This document shows positions 1 to 12,895 of a stretch of 64,000 nucleotides of DNA, piece after piece. The stretch is taken from the NCBI RefSeq assembly GCF_001540865.1, contig NC_033635.1, positions 10,171,565 through 10,235,564 on the forward strand, read 5' to 3'. The notes under the pieces are model-generated. The model worked only from the letters and a program-made list of their open reading frames with translations, did not search any database and was not told the DNA's origin. The number at the start of each line of letters is the position of its first letter. Position 1 is the first letter of the stretch. A program made the position numbers and the translations under genes. This DNA is from Ananas comosus (lineage: Eukaryota; Streptophyta; Magnoliopsida; Poales; Bromeliaceae).

Positions 1-3000
1 CATCCTTTTCTTTCCCTTGCAGATATAAAACCTAACAGAGAATAAAATGCAAACTTATTTTTAGCTAGGACAAAGATTTTTTGTTTGATAAAACGTTGAA
101 AAAAAAAATGCAAATGATACATGACTACGGTGGAACTTTCACATCTGAAATCTATGTACCAAACTTAGCTTTCACATAGAAACCTGCTGATGTGAAAACA
201 ATTCCTTAAAAAAGATATTTCATATCATAAATTACAATAATTCTTCTATATTGTAAATCAAGGAAATCCTCCAGTTAATCATCAGATCATAAAATGCTGA
301 TTAAAAATGCAACTAAAACATGCTAACAACTTTACAATGGTGAATACACATTTGCAGGCATCCACGCAAAAAATGATTATACATTTATTAATTTATTCAT
401 TTTTTTATTTTGAACACCACCTTATCTTGTTTAAAGCCAAAGTGGCAAGCTATACAATACAACGACATCTATACAAGTATATTTTCCACTTCAAGATGAC
501 TTTTGCCTAAGCTTGATTACAAAAGTAAGCATCTAATGGTTAAAGATAGGTGAGAGCTTTCCTAATCTGTTATACACCATGCTAAACTGATTGGTAAATA
601 GTACATTTAGATCTCTACTTAAACATTAGTTTCAAAAAATCTATACTCAAATCTTTATACCATAATGCATCATAGTTTCGACTTGCAAAATATAAATATG
701 TCTGTTATTTTTAGTTATAGGCAATTATGCTATGTTTCTGCGTCTTCAAATTAGCGATATATATATGTATGTAGAGCAGGGATGTTGTGCTCTTAGGAGC
801 ACGGAGGCCTCCATGCTCCTAAGCCGTTTTCCATGATGAAATTTTCGAATCAACGATCAGCTCCGTTAGACTTGATCTACCATATTTGAAGTATTTAGAA
901 AATAAATTTTACGAATTTTCGATCTCATTTACCTAACGATCGAAAGGGTTCAAAATCAATAATTTTTAATAGTTGATGTCTACCGTTTCAAGTTTAACGA
1001 TGTAGAAGTATCCAAATCAGATGAAATTTTGATAAAAAATTCTTTATACTATCTACAAAAAGATCAATATCCCTGATCGAAAATTTTAGTGCTATATCAT
1101 CACTTTTTTTGAGATTTTTTATTTTAGCCATTAATTTTGAACCTTTTCGATTGCTAATGATATCAAAAAATCGCAAAATTTATTTTCCAGATACTTCAAA
1201 TATGGTAGATCAAGTCTAACGGAGCCGATCGTTGATTCAAAAATTCCATCATGAAAAACGGCTTAGGAGCACGAAAGCCTAGCCTCCGTGCTCCTAAGAG
1301 CACAGCAGCCCTGCTCTATGTATGTATCCATACATACATACATATATATACACACACACACATACATATTAAGATGGATAGGAGTTCACCTATTCATTTT
1401 CTTCTAACTTGTGATGGAATACATGCCATGAAATGCCTTTTCTTATGAAGGCTTTTATTTAGTCAACAACCAAAACGAAAATTTCTTTGACTAAAACTTC
1501 TGAGAAAAGAATCTTAGAAACATAAAAACTATTTTCACAAGCCATCTCTTCCAAGAATTATTAGACTGATTGGGCATTTCTATTTAAAATTAGGGAAAAC
1601 TTCAGATACCTCCCCTGTGGTTTACCACTTTTTTACTTTAATACTCTGTGGTTTTAACTGTATCATTTAAGTACCTTGTGGTTTCTATTTCATTTTCCTT
1701 ACCCCCTCCGTTAAGTTTTCCGTTAAAACAGTCACGTTCTCCGCACGTGCGTTGTTGATCATCACTTTTTTTCTTTTGAAGACACCAAAAATGATCAAGA
1801 TTAAGCCCTATGGAGGAGTTTCATGTCGTTTCTATCGACCTTTGTGGGACATCTCCGACGCACATGCACAGCACGTGATGGGTTTAACGGGAAGTTAACG
1901 AAGGGTGTAACGAAAAACAAAAATAAAAATCACAGAGTACTTAAGTGATACAGTTAAAACCACATGGTAATAAAGTAAAAAACCGGTAAACCACAGGAGG
2001 GTATCTGAAGTTTTCCATTACAATTATTTTATTGGATTGGTCCCTCTACAAAATTATATGAAAACTAACTATCCCACTTGCAATGTCAGCGCAACATTGG
2101 CGCAGCGCAGGTGGCTAGTTTTTTTTTCCATTTAAGAGCACTACACACGGTGAACCATTTAACATGCTTACAACATGCCACTTCCCTCTAAGCCTTCCAC
2201 CCCTCAATTAATGACTTATTCAAGAGTTGTTCTTTTGATAATTGCACTCTAATTAGTTCCTAATCTTGCAAAACTGCTAACAGGAGCTTGTTGTCAACTC
2301 ATGCCACGCCTTATCCCTTGTGAACCATTCAGCTCTGTTCCAACTCAAATCAGACCCAAAAAGGCCAACCCATGTCCCTCTTCTTTCTCCCTCCCATAGT
2401 TCTCATGTATCCCTTGTGTATCTAGGCATTTAAAATAAAAATAAAAATAATAAAAAAATAAAGTGCCAGAGACTCTACTAGGTACTGGACATATATTGTA
2501 CGCGTATTGCAGCATGTATCAATATCCAATACGTATCCAATACGAAAATGGCAACTAAAACGGCATACCTGTTCATAATAGGACACATTTGTAACTACAA
2601 TACATACTTATGTGAACACTGCACTTGAAAGTCTTTCATTATGACAACCAAAATACCATGGCATAAGCCTTTTCACTTTCCAACATGGAATACAACATTC
2701 TTGGAGGTTCAAGTGGTTATAAATCCAGCTATACCAGCATATCAGAAGAAGGCGAAAGAAGCACCATAAACTCCAAAACTTGGATGTATTGCAATTCATG
2801 ACATGAACTTTTGATCATTGAAACTTGAACAATGAATTTGTTGCAATCCACCACAAAGCCTCTGTTTTTGTTGATTTGGATAGGCATATGGATAGTCACT
2901 TCATCACACGTGAGTCATATTTGAGTAAAATGACCAACTTGCACTTTAATATGTTCATCTGATTAATTAATTTTCACAATGAATGTCTGGCACAATTGAC

Positions 3001-6000
3001 AAAATAGAGGTTTTGTAATGGATTGCACCTAAATCATATATTGATGTGGTAAATGTCAATGTTCTAAAGTTTGGGTAGTGAATTGCAATTCAAGCAAAGT
3101 TCAGGTGGTTCTGCTTTTTCCAAAGGAATTTTGTCAGATTACATGTTACTTTAGGAACTCCAAGATACACAAGCAAAGTACCAAGCACTGTTAGAAAGAC
3201 ATGGGTTAGCTGACATCATCATGATGAAAAGATAAAAGATTACCTTACCAAGATGATACATTGTCTCTGCATAATCTGGATGGCCATAACCCAAAACACG
3301 CCCTTTAATCTACATAACAAATAACAATTTGTAAACAATAGTCCTCATTAAGCTCATAAACTGTGAAACAAATCATTTGGTGCCTGCTATAGATTTAGGG
3401 AAAAGACCACTCAAGTATATGTATTTTTTTCTACAAAAATAAAGGGATAATTGCATGTGGCTCCCTACAAATGTATAAAATAACAAATATATCCCTACAA
3501 AACTTAAGTTATCAAATTTATCCCTCCAGAAGTCCTCACGTCCGCAAATATATTCGTCTGTTACCAAAATTTAAATAACCATGAGTAAAAAAAGCTAATC
3601 GTAGTTAGCTAAGGGGTAAAATAACCTTTTCACCCCTATATATATAATTTGTATTCCAACGTTGAATCTCGTCATCTTTTTCATCGTCTCCCCTTTATCC
3701 ATGGAGACGGCGAGACCTATGGCAGCGGCAATGTCAAAGGCGAGGCCCTCGGTCGCGGCAAAAATGAGGTACGCACCACGGCGAAGGTGAGAAGAGAAAG
3801 AAAGAAAGATGGGTTTTTATAGGGACAAATTTGTAGGGCAAAATAGTTATTTCATGGACCAACCATTAAAAAATTAACGGTGAATCAAACGGCAGGTACA
3901 TATCTGAACGAATCAGAATGGAGGGATATATTTGCAAACCAGAGAATTTTGAAAGGGATAAGTCTGATAACTTAAGTTTTGTAAGGATATTTCTGTTTCG
4001 ATAACATTTCAGGGACCTGTATGAAACTAACCCAAAAATAAAATAAAACAAAATAAAATATATCATTGTTCAATGGTCATCAGTCGTAATTTCAATATGT
4101 TACAACTGAAACCTAATCACACTAAAAATGATGTTTCAAATCAAAGCAAAACTAGTCAACATCTAAATTCAATACTTAATTGATATAAACTATGCGTAGT
4201 AACCAAAATCAGGTTGGAGGTATCCTATTCGAGCATCAATTAACATGAAAAAAAAAAAATCAATTAGCATCACAAGTCCTTTGCTAGTTTGCTTGCCAAG
4301 GCTATTAACCTCCGCTTAGCATTTCATAATAAATGTCTCGAAATATCAGTTTCAGTTTTGGCCTGGTTCCTAGACTTCTAGCTTTAGTTTCAGTTTAAAC
4401 ACTACAACAGTTTCAACAGTCACAGCAATTCCAGGTTTGGGATTAAGAATGTTGATTTAAAGAGCTTCAAACCTAAAGTTCAAATTAAATGGAGAAAACT
4501 AGGAAGCCATTGTAAAATAAACTTTCGCAACGGTTTTCTCAGAGAAAACTTTCCCAAAATTTCGATATATTCAAGTGACTGTTTATGTTACTTTTGTAAA
4601 AGAAAGCTAACTTTCTTGTTTCCATCTACAGAAGAGGTAAAAATACAAGTATACAACATATGGAATACTATAAAATATCCTGAGATGAATAAACTTAGGC
4701 CTTATAGGCTAGTTTTGGCCAATTTTAAGTTAAACTTTTCTATACCACTATAGTTGGAACCAGAAAATTTCAGTTGTGGATTCGTTGGAACCAGAATATT
4801 TCAGTTGCGGATTCGTTGGAACCAGAATATTTCAGTTGCGGATTCGTTTGAAGTACTTTTGCATTAGTACCTAGGTAAACCAAAACATTACAATTTGGGT
4901 TTTGTTGTTTGGCAGAAACTGCAAATCACACATGCAATTATGACCGGTTAGAGCAAACATATGATCTAAATCACCAAGGCATCATAGCACATTAGATGTA
5001 TTGATAGCAGAGTAAACTTGCAAAACCAACAACAGTTTATCAACATTCTCTACTTTCTAAATGTTATCATTTCAAAGTCCTGGACTAACTAAAAAGACCA
5101 ACTAGCTTAAATTCTATTCATAGGTCAACCGCTCCGAAATGTGCTACATTGAGTTATATTGCTATCACTACTTGAGAAACAAAATTAATAAAATGAGGCA
5201 CTGACTGGAAAAGAAACAAGATACCATACCTTCAAGGACCGCTGCCAAAAGAAACAGCAAAAGAAGAAACAAAACACTGTTAGTACAAAGCAATAGTAAG
5301 GTTAAAATGTGTTGTCAAAAAGGAAGACAAAAGCACATAATTAGATGATTCAAGAATGCCTATCGTATGGGTATAAACAGCATGAAAAGAAGTGCCTTAC
5401 AACATTTTCATTGTTGAATAAAATTACAAAACCAAAAAAGTTCTTTCAATCCTATTGTAAATTAGAGAGAAATAATTTAAACAGATTAAATTAAGCAAAT
5501 GAAGCTTCCAAAAAATATTTAAAATAATAGACATTTTCCTGATGCAATTTAATAATGAAAAACAAATTATCTTATTTATATTAGGATAAAAGAGTGAAAG
5601 CCAAAGATTTTGGAATGGCACTATAGAGCTGGACCGCTGCTAACTTCTGAAAATACACTAATAACCCTACAGAAAATCAGTCACTCTCAATAAGCTACAT
5701 AGTGACTTACACAAAGACATTTGGAAAATAGAAGTTGACTAATATTTGACTAAATAAAATCTTAAAACTCCTCATGGCATTGTAGCCTCAACTCAGGTGA
5801 ACTTTCCAGGTTTATTTGACTAATATTTGACCACAAAAGAATAAATTTCAGATATCACTTGCCACAAGACTATTTTGACTAAGAATACAGCTTTGGTATT
5901 CACTTTCTTGTAGATGCAATTAAATCTATAGATGGTGCATATTCAATTTTGCAAGTTAATGTTACATAGAGTTGACTCAACAGCAGAGGCAAATAAATAC

Positions 6001-7585
6001 TATCAGTTGCATCAAGTTTAGCCGATCAGAAAATAAAATTCCCGTAGTTTTAGTTTTGTCACAATGTGATAAGGTAAAAACCATCATTACAATTACATTA
6101 TGGAGTATTGATACAAAGACTACAGAGGAACACGCCAACAATACAGTAAGATCACACAAACAATAGCCAAAACCACAAATGGGTTGTACAATCTTCCAAC
6201 ATATGAAACATCATATGGCACCCTTTTACTAAATCTAACCCAACAACCATATAAGCAAATCCCTTACAAATCAAAAATTCAAAACTTATAAAAGAAATGC
6301 ATCACAACCTCATAACATGCTCGAGCTTGATCAAGTTTCTTTTGAGCAAGATAAAACTGCCCGAGGTTGTGCAAAGCAGCACCTACACTGCAATAGAGAA
6401 GCAATTTGTGTCGATCAAGAATAGTATCGACTATAATACAAGAGTATGCAAAAGAACACCACGGAAAGAAAGTTACTGAACTTTCACATTGAACCAAGTT
6501 GCATACACATAGCATTTAGATAAAAAAAAAAAATTTCTCAGCTTTCATAAAATTTTTAGTATCAACTTACTGCAGCAACATGCGCTGATCTAGGGACTAA
6601 GGGCCTGTTTGTTTGGGTGAAAGTGGAGAGGGGTGAAGTCGTTTTCGGTCGTAAACGATAATTTCTGCTGTTTGGTTCGCCGTAAAAAAAAAAGGTCAAA
6701 ACTCGAGTTACCCAAAATAGCGTAATTGACTTCGGCCTCCCACCGTTGGCCGAAGTCAATTACGGTGAAGAGAGGAGAAGAAAAAAATAATAAAATAATA
6801 TAATAGGTAAAGATAGTTATATTTAAATATATTTAATTATGGTACTAATTACTCTTTTATTTAGTTTGCATATTTAAAATATGATAAAAATTGATTAGTT
6901 AAGTTTTAGTATTTTCTTCATTTAGTTTGTACATTTAAAATATAATGAAAATTGATTAATTAAATATTAATTTTTTTACTTTATAATTTATTGTTGTATT
7001 ATTATAATTTATGTATAAAAAAATAATTTAGTTGTTTTAAATTAAATTTTTAATTATATAGAAATATAATTATATTATTTTTATTTATTATTATTTATAC
7101 ATAAATTATAGTTTACATCATGCACTTTCTACCAAACAAACAACAGAACTGAAGAAACTTCATTTCCATAGCTATGAAAACAAACAGCGGGAGAGAAATA
7201 GTTTTCACCGAACTTCAATTCAACACAAAGTCCACTTTAACCCAAAGTCCAGTTTCGATGAAACAAACATACCCTAAATTGAAAATAATCAAAGTACAGG
7301 GTTAGGCATGCATTTTGTTTTTGAAAATAGCCAAATTATAAACCTCAGTTTCTATTCTTATCCTTTTTGCCACATGATCATAAAATATTAAATAGAAACA
7401 ACAAAGAAACAAAATCATCTAATACCGTATATCATCTGCTCCAAATGATTCCTCTAATATTCTAATAGCTTCCAAATACAATGGTTCAGCTTTCTCAAAT
7501 TTCTTCCTTACCCTATATATCTCTGCCTGCAAAATGTAAGGGAGAATTATTTGGATAGATAAGGAACAATTCAAATAGCCAAATT

Positions 7586-7641
<56 letters not shown>

Positions 7642-10600
7642 GTAGAAACAAAGGTTGAGGCATCTCCGAAATATGTTAGTATGATGCATAGCTAGCATTT
7701 CTGTAAAAGATGATTCTTGCACATTATAAAGAGATTTTCTCAATGATAACTTCTTGTATCCTATTAAAGTTTTTTAGACAATATTAAAGTGTTATCTTAC
7801 GCAGTAGAAAGTAGAAACCTGAATCAATTTTGGCTTATGGCTTTTTCATTCAGTATGTGCTGGCAATGCGGGTATCTAAGGGCTAGCATAATAGCGCTAG
7901 TAATGTCGTCTCACCATTTTGGAAGCAACTTGTTGTACCTTACCCATGGGCTTAAAATGCTTAAGCTCTAGTTAACAACACTAGTAAGCTAGTCCTTTGA
8001 GGCCCAAGCATTGTAGCTAGATTACGTGTTATGGGCCTAGTCAATTGTGACAAACAAAGGATTCATAAAATTGCCCCAGTTCATTAAGATACAAGGTTCA
8101 AACAAAAGCAATAGCTACAAACAATAGTAACACGATAACTTGATGATGTAAATGCAGATGATTTTCAATCATACAGTAAGCTTCTTAGAGAATAAACGAA
8201 TTTCTTTGTTCAAGCTTTCTCATAGAAAACAGAAGTAGGTTTTGATAGTTTTGAAGGCTTTATTTCGAATACTCCAATATTAACTTCAGGGAAGGAGCTA
8301 CTGACAGAAAAAATGAAAGTAATTGTGATAAACTAACATACTAGGTTGTTGCACGATGAGGCAACATGAGGATCCTTCGGACCAAATCCTTCTTTAGCTT
8401 CACCTAAAGCTAACTGGAAATACTTCTCGGCTTCATCTAGTTTTCCCTACAAGCAATAAGAAGAAAATAAAGTTATTAGTACTACAAAAGAAATTCAAGA
8501 AAGACATGAATCTGGTAGATTACAATGTCGAGATAGTTTTTAAATGTACTAGTACAAGATTTTTTTTCACTAATGCGGAGACATGAAAATACAGAAACTA
8601 AAGAAGGTAAACAGTGGCTTATAATGCCCAACGAAAATGAACAAATTGTTTTGGCATCCAAAAGCTCCTGAGCAGTGGAGGAACTCAACTAGATTCGACT
8701 CAAGTCAGCCCCAATCCATCAGTTGCCTTTATCAACAAAGTGCATGCACAAATACAGGCCAAAGGCAGTGCTACCCTACAGTTCTGCCATCAATTTGCCT
8801 TTCATTAACAGAATACATGTTAGAATACGGGCCAAAAGCAGTGGTACTATTCAGTTGAATAACACAAAGAACGGGTAAAAATAAATGTCCTAGTTGTGGA
8901 ATGCTCTTCATGCTTCGACCAACACAAGCAGCAGTGGTGGGGACAGATATAGTGGGTAGAAAGGGCTCTATGATTAGAGGTATATTGTAATCAAATCCGT
9001 GTTCAATAGCTACTAGGGAATGAATATCCAAAGCTATGAACCCACGACAACATAACTCTCCAGGGGATGAATGTCTCTGCTGATTGTACAAGGCATTGAG
9101 AGATAAATCATTGATCATCTTTCCTCTCAGGTCTTGTCAATTTAGGTTTTCTCCCATAATCAGATAGATGCCTCCCATAATCAGATAGATGCCTGCTCAT
9201 CATAAAATACTTGATTTTTATTTACTTAAATCTCTTACTGACAAAATCACCGCCGACAGGGTCGTCAACGAAAAGTTTTTATCCTCCCGATGCCTGCAAC
9301 TCTATTAGAAAACAAGCTAAAGAAAAACAATATATATATATATATATAGAACTTTGTTTATCTTGATCTGCCGAAACATCCATAGAGCGGTGGAAAGTTC
9401 AGTACCTTTAATTCAGAGATAAGAACCTTATGCGATAGACTAGATAAGGAAACACCAATAGCATATCTTGAGAATCAAGAGCTTTGAATGGAGCCTATTT
9501 GGTAGACAAAGATAAGATAGATTGGCTTCACAATCTCGTTAATCTTAAAATAATTTGGACCATATAGTATACAGCGGAGGGTTCTATATTGGAAGAGAGG
9601 ATGTTATAACCAGAAATTGTAGATGATGACTTACAGGAAGGACAGCATTATGGACCACACTTGCAAATATTTAAAGAGCAACAGGCTTAGGTTCGGATAT
9701 AAGTAAGAATTGCTTATTCCAGGGATAGGTACAAGTTCAGGTATAAGCAGGAACTAGACCAATTTTACGTTTGGATGAAAATTGGGTTGTTCCTAGCAAT
9801 AAGATAAATAATGTTTGGATGGTTAGATTGGACCAAAGGGAATAAGAGTTATAATTTTAAATTAAAATTATTTTATCTAATTAATTAACATCAAAATAAT
9901 ACTTAAAAATAATAAATTAATAGTAATAATTATAAATAATAAATTAATTAAATAATAATAATAATAGTTATGTAATAAATTATAAATAATTATAAAAAAT
10001 AAATTATTAATTATAAACTATAAATTAATTAGTTAATAAAAAATTAATTAGATAATAAATTATAAATAATAAATTATTAATAATTATAAATAATAAATTA
10101 TTAATAATTAATAATTATAAATAATAAATTAATTAAATAATAATAATAATAGTTATGTAATAAATTATAAATAATTATAAAAAATAAATTATTAATTATA
10201 AACTATAAATTAATTAGTTATTTAATTATTTAAGCATTAAATAATGATTTAAATATATTAATTAAATTAATTAATTAATTATAAATTAATTAATTAATTA
10301 ATTATAAATTAATTAATTAATTAATTAACTATTAATAATTATAAATAATAATAATTTAATTAATAATTATAAAAAAATAAATTAAGAAATTATTTTATTA
10401 TTTAAGCATTAAATAATGATTTAAATATATTAATTAAATTAATTAATTAATTAATACCATAATTAAAATTATTTTTAGACTTTAATTAACCTTATTCTCA
10501 CCTGAGAATAAGCTTGTTTCAGGAAAAAGGTGGAACAGCAATTCCAACCTTATACCGGCTTATTCTAGAAACCCGAGAACTACTGTTCTCGGGTACCAAA

Positions 10601-12651
10601 CGCTGTGTTTGGGAACAAAGAGGGGAACAAGGGCTTATTCCCCCCTTGTTTCCGAACCAAACGCTACCTAAGAAAGGAAGCTCGAGCTCAGTTACTTGCC
10701 TTTAGAGATAGATCCCTCCCAATATCAGTATATATTCTCCATTTGGATGTATGTTCATTTGATATCACTGAACCATCTTCAATCCTACGTAAACCAGTCA
10801 CATAGGCTTCCCCTTGCTCATCACCAGCAACCAATTCACCATCTAAAGCATCTTCAGCCACATCTTCAGCCAAGACAGTTTTTACATTGGCACCAAGAAA
10901 AATTGCTGCAGCAGTCAATAAACATCAGGATTAAAAAGAGTTTCAAGAGATACGATCATGACTAGCTGATACCCTGAATAGCAAGTAATACACATATATG
11001 CTTAACATGCTTCTGCACTTACAAAAGATCTTACAACTATACTAATTATCAATGTGTATCAGACATTAATGAAGAACTACTTGTTTGAAGTAAGGACTAC
11101 TGAACTAACTACAGCAAAAGGCATAGAATGAGGATTAAACAAAAACACAAATTACCTATACTGTCCTTAAATCAGCAAAACTTTGCTGAAGAGGAACCTT
11201 TTTAAGTGCAAGGATATATATACGTAACAATTAAGTTTTTCAAGGGATGTATTTTAAAATTCACATTTTGCAGGGATATACATGAAGATAGATAACTTTG
11301 CAGGGGTATAAAGTTATAATATTTGTAATCAATTAGCACCACCCTATTACCAAAAAAAAAAAAAAGAAAATGTTATGCAGTGAAGTGGCAAATCTCTCTT
11401 CACCATGCATAGCATAACAACAGCGAGATACAGTAGATTTATTAAATAAAAGCACTAGCCAATAAAAATCTGCAAATACCCTAGAGTACTTCTCAGATTT
11501 GCAAAAGGGATCCAAAATCATAAGAGTTACAACAGCTCCTAGTAATAGTCATTGCATGAAGTAAGATTTCTCCTATTAGTTAGTAATAGACAAATAAGAA
11601 CTGCTAAACGCTGACATATCTAAGCTTGTACCGGCTTGTCCAGAAAGTAAGACACCCAACATCACATCCCAATGATGTTTTCCCTGTGTAAAACCAAATC
11701 TGAAGGGATGAAAGCAAGTCGAACCTGTAAATATGAGAAAATATCAGCAACAAGATCTGCAAAACGAAGCCAACAATAAATTCCACAATAAGATGAACAA
11801 AATAACTTAATGACATCCACTTAAGTGTAAACTCCAATCATTGGTTTCCAAATCATCAGGCTCATCAAGTCATGGAATTACTTAACCAGTATGCTCGGCA
11901 CAGACCATGAAACAAAGCCGTTTTGCGTGTCAACATTCATCAGGACATGGCACAGTCAACATATGCCCACTAAGCGAAATCCTTGCGCCAAGATACATTA
12001 GTTAATGTGCCTTTCCCGTATGCAAATCAAACACCGGGTTACTAGTCAAAAGCTTTATATCTCTTAGTTATAGAATGCTTCAAAAACAACCTTGATCCCC
12101 CTTTCTTGATTACTATTCAAATAACATTACTACATACAATACAATAGAGTGATCAGAAATGCAAAACCCTATCAAACAGTAATTATGCTATTTCCATGCA
12201 TTTCTTGATCTTATATCTCAAATAGGGAACATGGAAGCCGCACGTGACATGGATAGCCGCTTCATTTAGCTTACTCAACACAGCCAAGAAGTCATTGATA
12301 TATCAATCATTAATCCATAGTTTTGTACTCTATTAGAGATGGTAAATGATCTGAAATAACTGTGTTCTCCAAAACCTTAAGCTTGTGCTTTTGATACTTT
12401 TATCCAAGAAGAGAAACCTAGCATCTTGCATTAATCTAAAATGACAACAACTATCAAATAAATCTAATTTCTTGGATTCTTACACAACATATAACCCTAA
12501 TCCAATTCAAATGGCACATCAAGAAGCGGAGATGGCAGCGATTACCGGGAACGGCGGCGGCGGCGGCGGCGAATCTTCGCGAGGAAGGAGCGGGGGATCG
12601 CGTTGGGAAACGGATTCTGCGGAGGAGGACGCAGAGTCCCCGGATCGCCAT
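1..12651 (-). CDS. TPR (kinesin-light-chain-like) protein, 3' part off the window
   Basis: Exons in reading order: 12651-12546, 10905-10700, 8446-8342, 7526-7426, 6387-6309, 5241-5230, 3309-3244, 31-1 (continues left). All phases agree, giving about 235 codons. The start MAIRGLCVLLRRIRFPTRSP is rich in Arg and Ser with few acids, followed by an alanine run, which suggests a mitochondrial (or plastid) presequence; this is inference. The rest reads as tandem TPR helices, for example GKLDEAEKYFQLALGEAKEG, KKFEKAEPLYLEAIRILEES, VGAALHNLGQFYLAQKKLDQ and GYGHPDYAETMYHLGK. TPR repeats of this kinesin-light-chain/nephrocystin-like type bind protein partners; the partner here is unknown. Intron 2 appears to use a GC donor (AAG|GCAAGT). 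Exon 6 is only 12 nt (RSLK). The last intron (32-3243) is swollen by transposons. The start follows a TATA box by about 70 bp. TPR assignment is strong; precise function is not known. Confidence 0.85.
774..1316. mobile_element. Long-TIR miniature transposon, copy 1
   Basis: The two ends are long inverted repeats: GAGCAGGGATGTTGTGCTCT at the left pairs with the right end, and the similarity continues inward for more than 100 bp (including CCGTTAGACTTGATCTACCA). No coding capacity is seen. It sits between TATGTATG-type simple repeats, so the exact target duplication cannot be fixed. It lies in the last visible intron of the TPR gene. Relatives are at 25630 and 63108. Confidence 0.75.
1593..2021. 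mobile_element. MITE with ~150-bp inverted repeats
   Basis: GGAAAACTTCAGATACCTCC at the left is mirrored by the GGTATCTGAAGTTTTCC end at the right, and the arms stay complementary through the phrases for GTGGTTTACCAC and TTTAACTGTATCA. The centre has no coding potential. A much-diverged relative is at 29650-30015. It lies in a TPR gene intron. Confidence 0.7.
2022..3243. other. Intron sequence without recognised content
   Basis: Remaining part of the last visible TPR intron. It is AT-rich with short homopolymers. I see no exon in either strand that would extend the TPR reading frame and no clear transposon ends. Confidence 0.5.
3444..4033. mobile_element. Mutator-like MITE with GC-rich core
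   Basis: Inverted ends (GGGATAATTGCATGTGGCTC against the right end GAAACTAACCC) are flanked by a perfect 9-bp direct repeat AAAAATAAA at 3435-3443 and 4034-4042. A 9-bp duplication is typical of Mutator-like elements. The arms include phrases about 'TTTATCCCTCC' mirrored at the right. The core, about 3690-3800, is GC-rich and can encode a short peptide (ATG at 3701, stop at 3790). A related element is at 50115-50711. Inserted in a TPR gene intron. Confidence 0.75.
4754..4846. repeat. 31-bp tandem repeat, three copies
   Basis: A unit starting TTGGAACCAGAA and ending GGATTCG is repeated with a 31-bp period from 4754, 4785 and 4816. The second and third copies are nearly identical. It lies inside a TPR gene intron. 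Confidence 0.85.
6601..7274. mobile_element. Harbinger/Tourist-like MITE
   Basis: Starts GGGCCTGTTTGTTTGGGTGA and ends with the inverted form (CAAACATACCC), flanked on both sides by the 3-bp duplication TAA (6598-6600 and 7275-7277). The TAA target and the GGG...TTTG terminal pattern fit PIF/Harbinger-derived MITEs. The middle is very AT-rich and non-coding. A degraded relative is at 13331-14030. It sits in intron 4 of the TPR gene. Confidence 0.75.
7589..7640. repeat. (AC)n microsatellite
   Basis: An uninterrupted run of about 25 AC units in intron 3 of the TPR gene, roughly 60 bp from the exon acceptor. Confidence 0.95.
9684..10671. mobile_element. AT-rich palindromic MITE (approximate ends)
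   Basis: The left flank GGCTTAGGTTCGGATATAAG is mirrored at the right by a block ending in TTCCGAACCAAACGCTACC. Between them, 9850-10480 is almost purely A and T, made of nested TTAATTAA/ATAATTATA units. Two blocks are each present twice: one around 9953-10035 and 10137-10220, another around 10220-10278 and 10400-10455. It lies in the GC-AG intron of the TPR gene. Confidence 0.6.
11190..11330. mobile_element. Degraded MITE fragment
   Basis: Phrases such as GCAGGGATATACATGA and GCAGGGGTATAAAG resemble the ends of the small elements at 40345-40640 and 44605-44870. The copy looks truncated. It lies in intron 1 of the TPR gene. Confidence 0.35.
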
Positions 12652-12720
12652 TGATGAGGGCTTTGAAGGTGTGGGGGAAGAAGAGGAGGGATTTTGGGAG
12701 CGATGCGAAATGTGATGCGG

Positions 12721-12731
12721 CCTTTTTATAG
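12721..12731 (-). promoter_or_regulatory. TATA box of the TPR gene
   Basis: Read on the minus strand this is CTATAAAAAGG, a good plant TATA box. It lies 70 bp upstream of the chosen ATG, so transcription should start near 12690-12700 and leave a short 5' UTR. Confidence 0.55.
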
Positions 12732-12769
12732 CCGCTATACAGCACATAGGGGTAACGGTTAAAAAGAAA

Positions 12770-12895
12770 TTGGGCCGGGCCTCTCCGGCCCGGTCCGGCC
12801 CGGGCTGGAACGCGGCAGACCGGGCCAGAATGGGCCGAGTCGGGCCGGGCCCAAACGTGACAGGCCTGGTTCGAACCGGGCCGGCTCAATTAATG
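12770..12895 (-). promoter_or_regulatory. GC-rich upstream region with repeated GGGCC/GGCCC motifs
   Basis: About 125 bp just upstream of the TATA box is extremely GC-rich in an AT-rich setting and is built from many overlapping GGGCC, GGCCC and TGGGCC motifs on both strands. TGGGCC resembles the site II (TCP-type) element common in promoters of plant housekeeping and organelle-protein genes. The regulatory role is inferred from position. Confidence 0.4.

Noticed and set aside
8771..9118. 115-codon open frame on the minus strand in a TPR gene intron
   Set aside because: No recognisable domain, partly made of short repeated phrases, and it interrupts nothing needed by the TPR protein.
11604..11837. 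Extra coding exon in TPR intron 1
   Set aside because: The direct join of 12546 to 10905 keeps phase and sense, and the candidate shows no TPR or conserved features.
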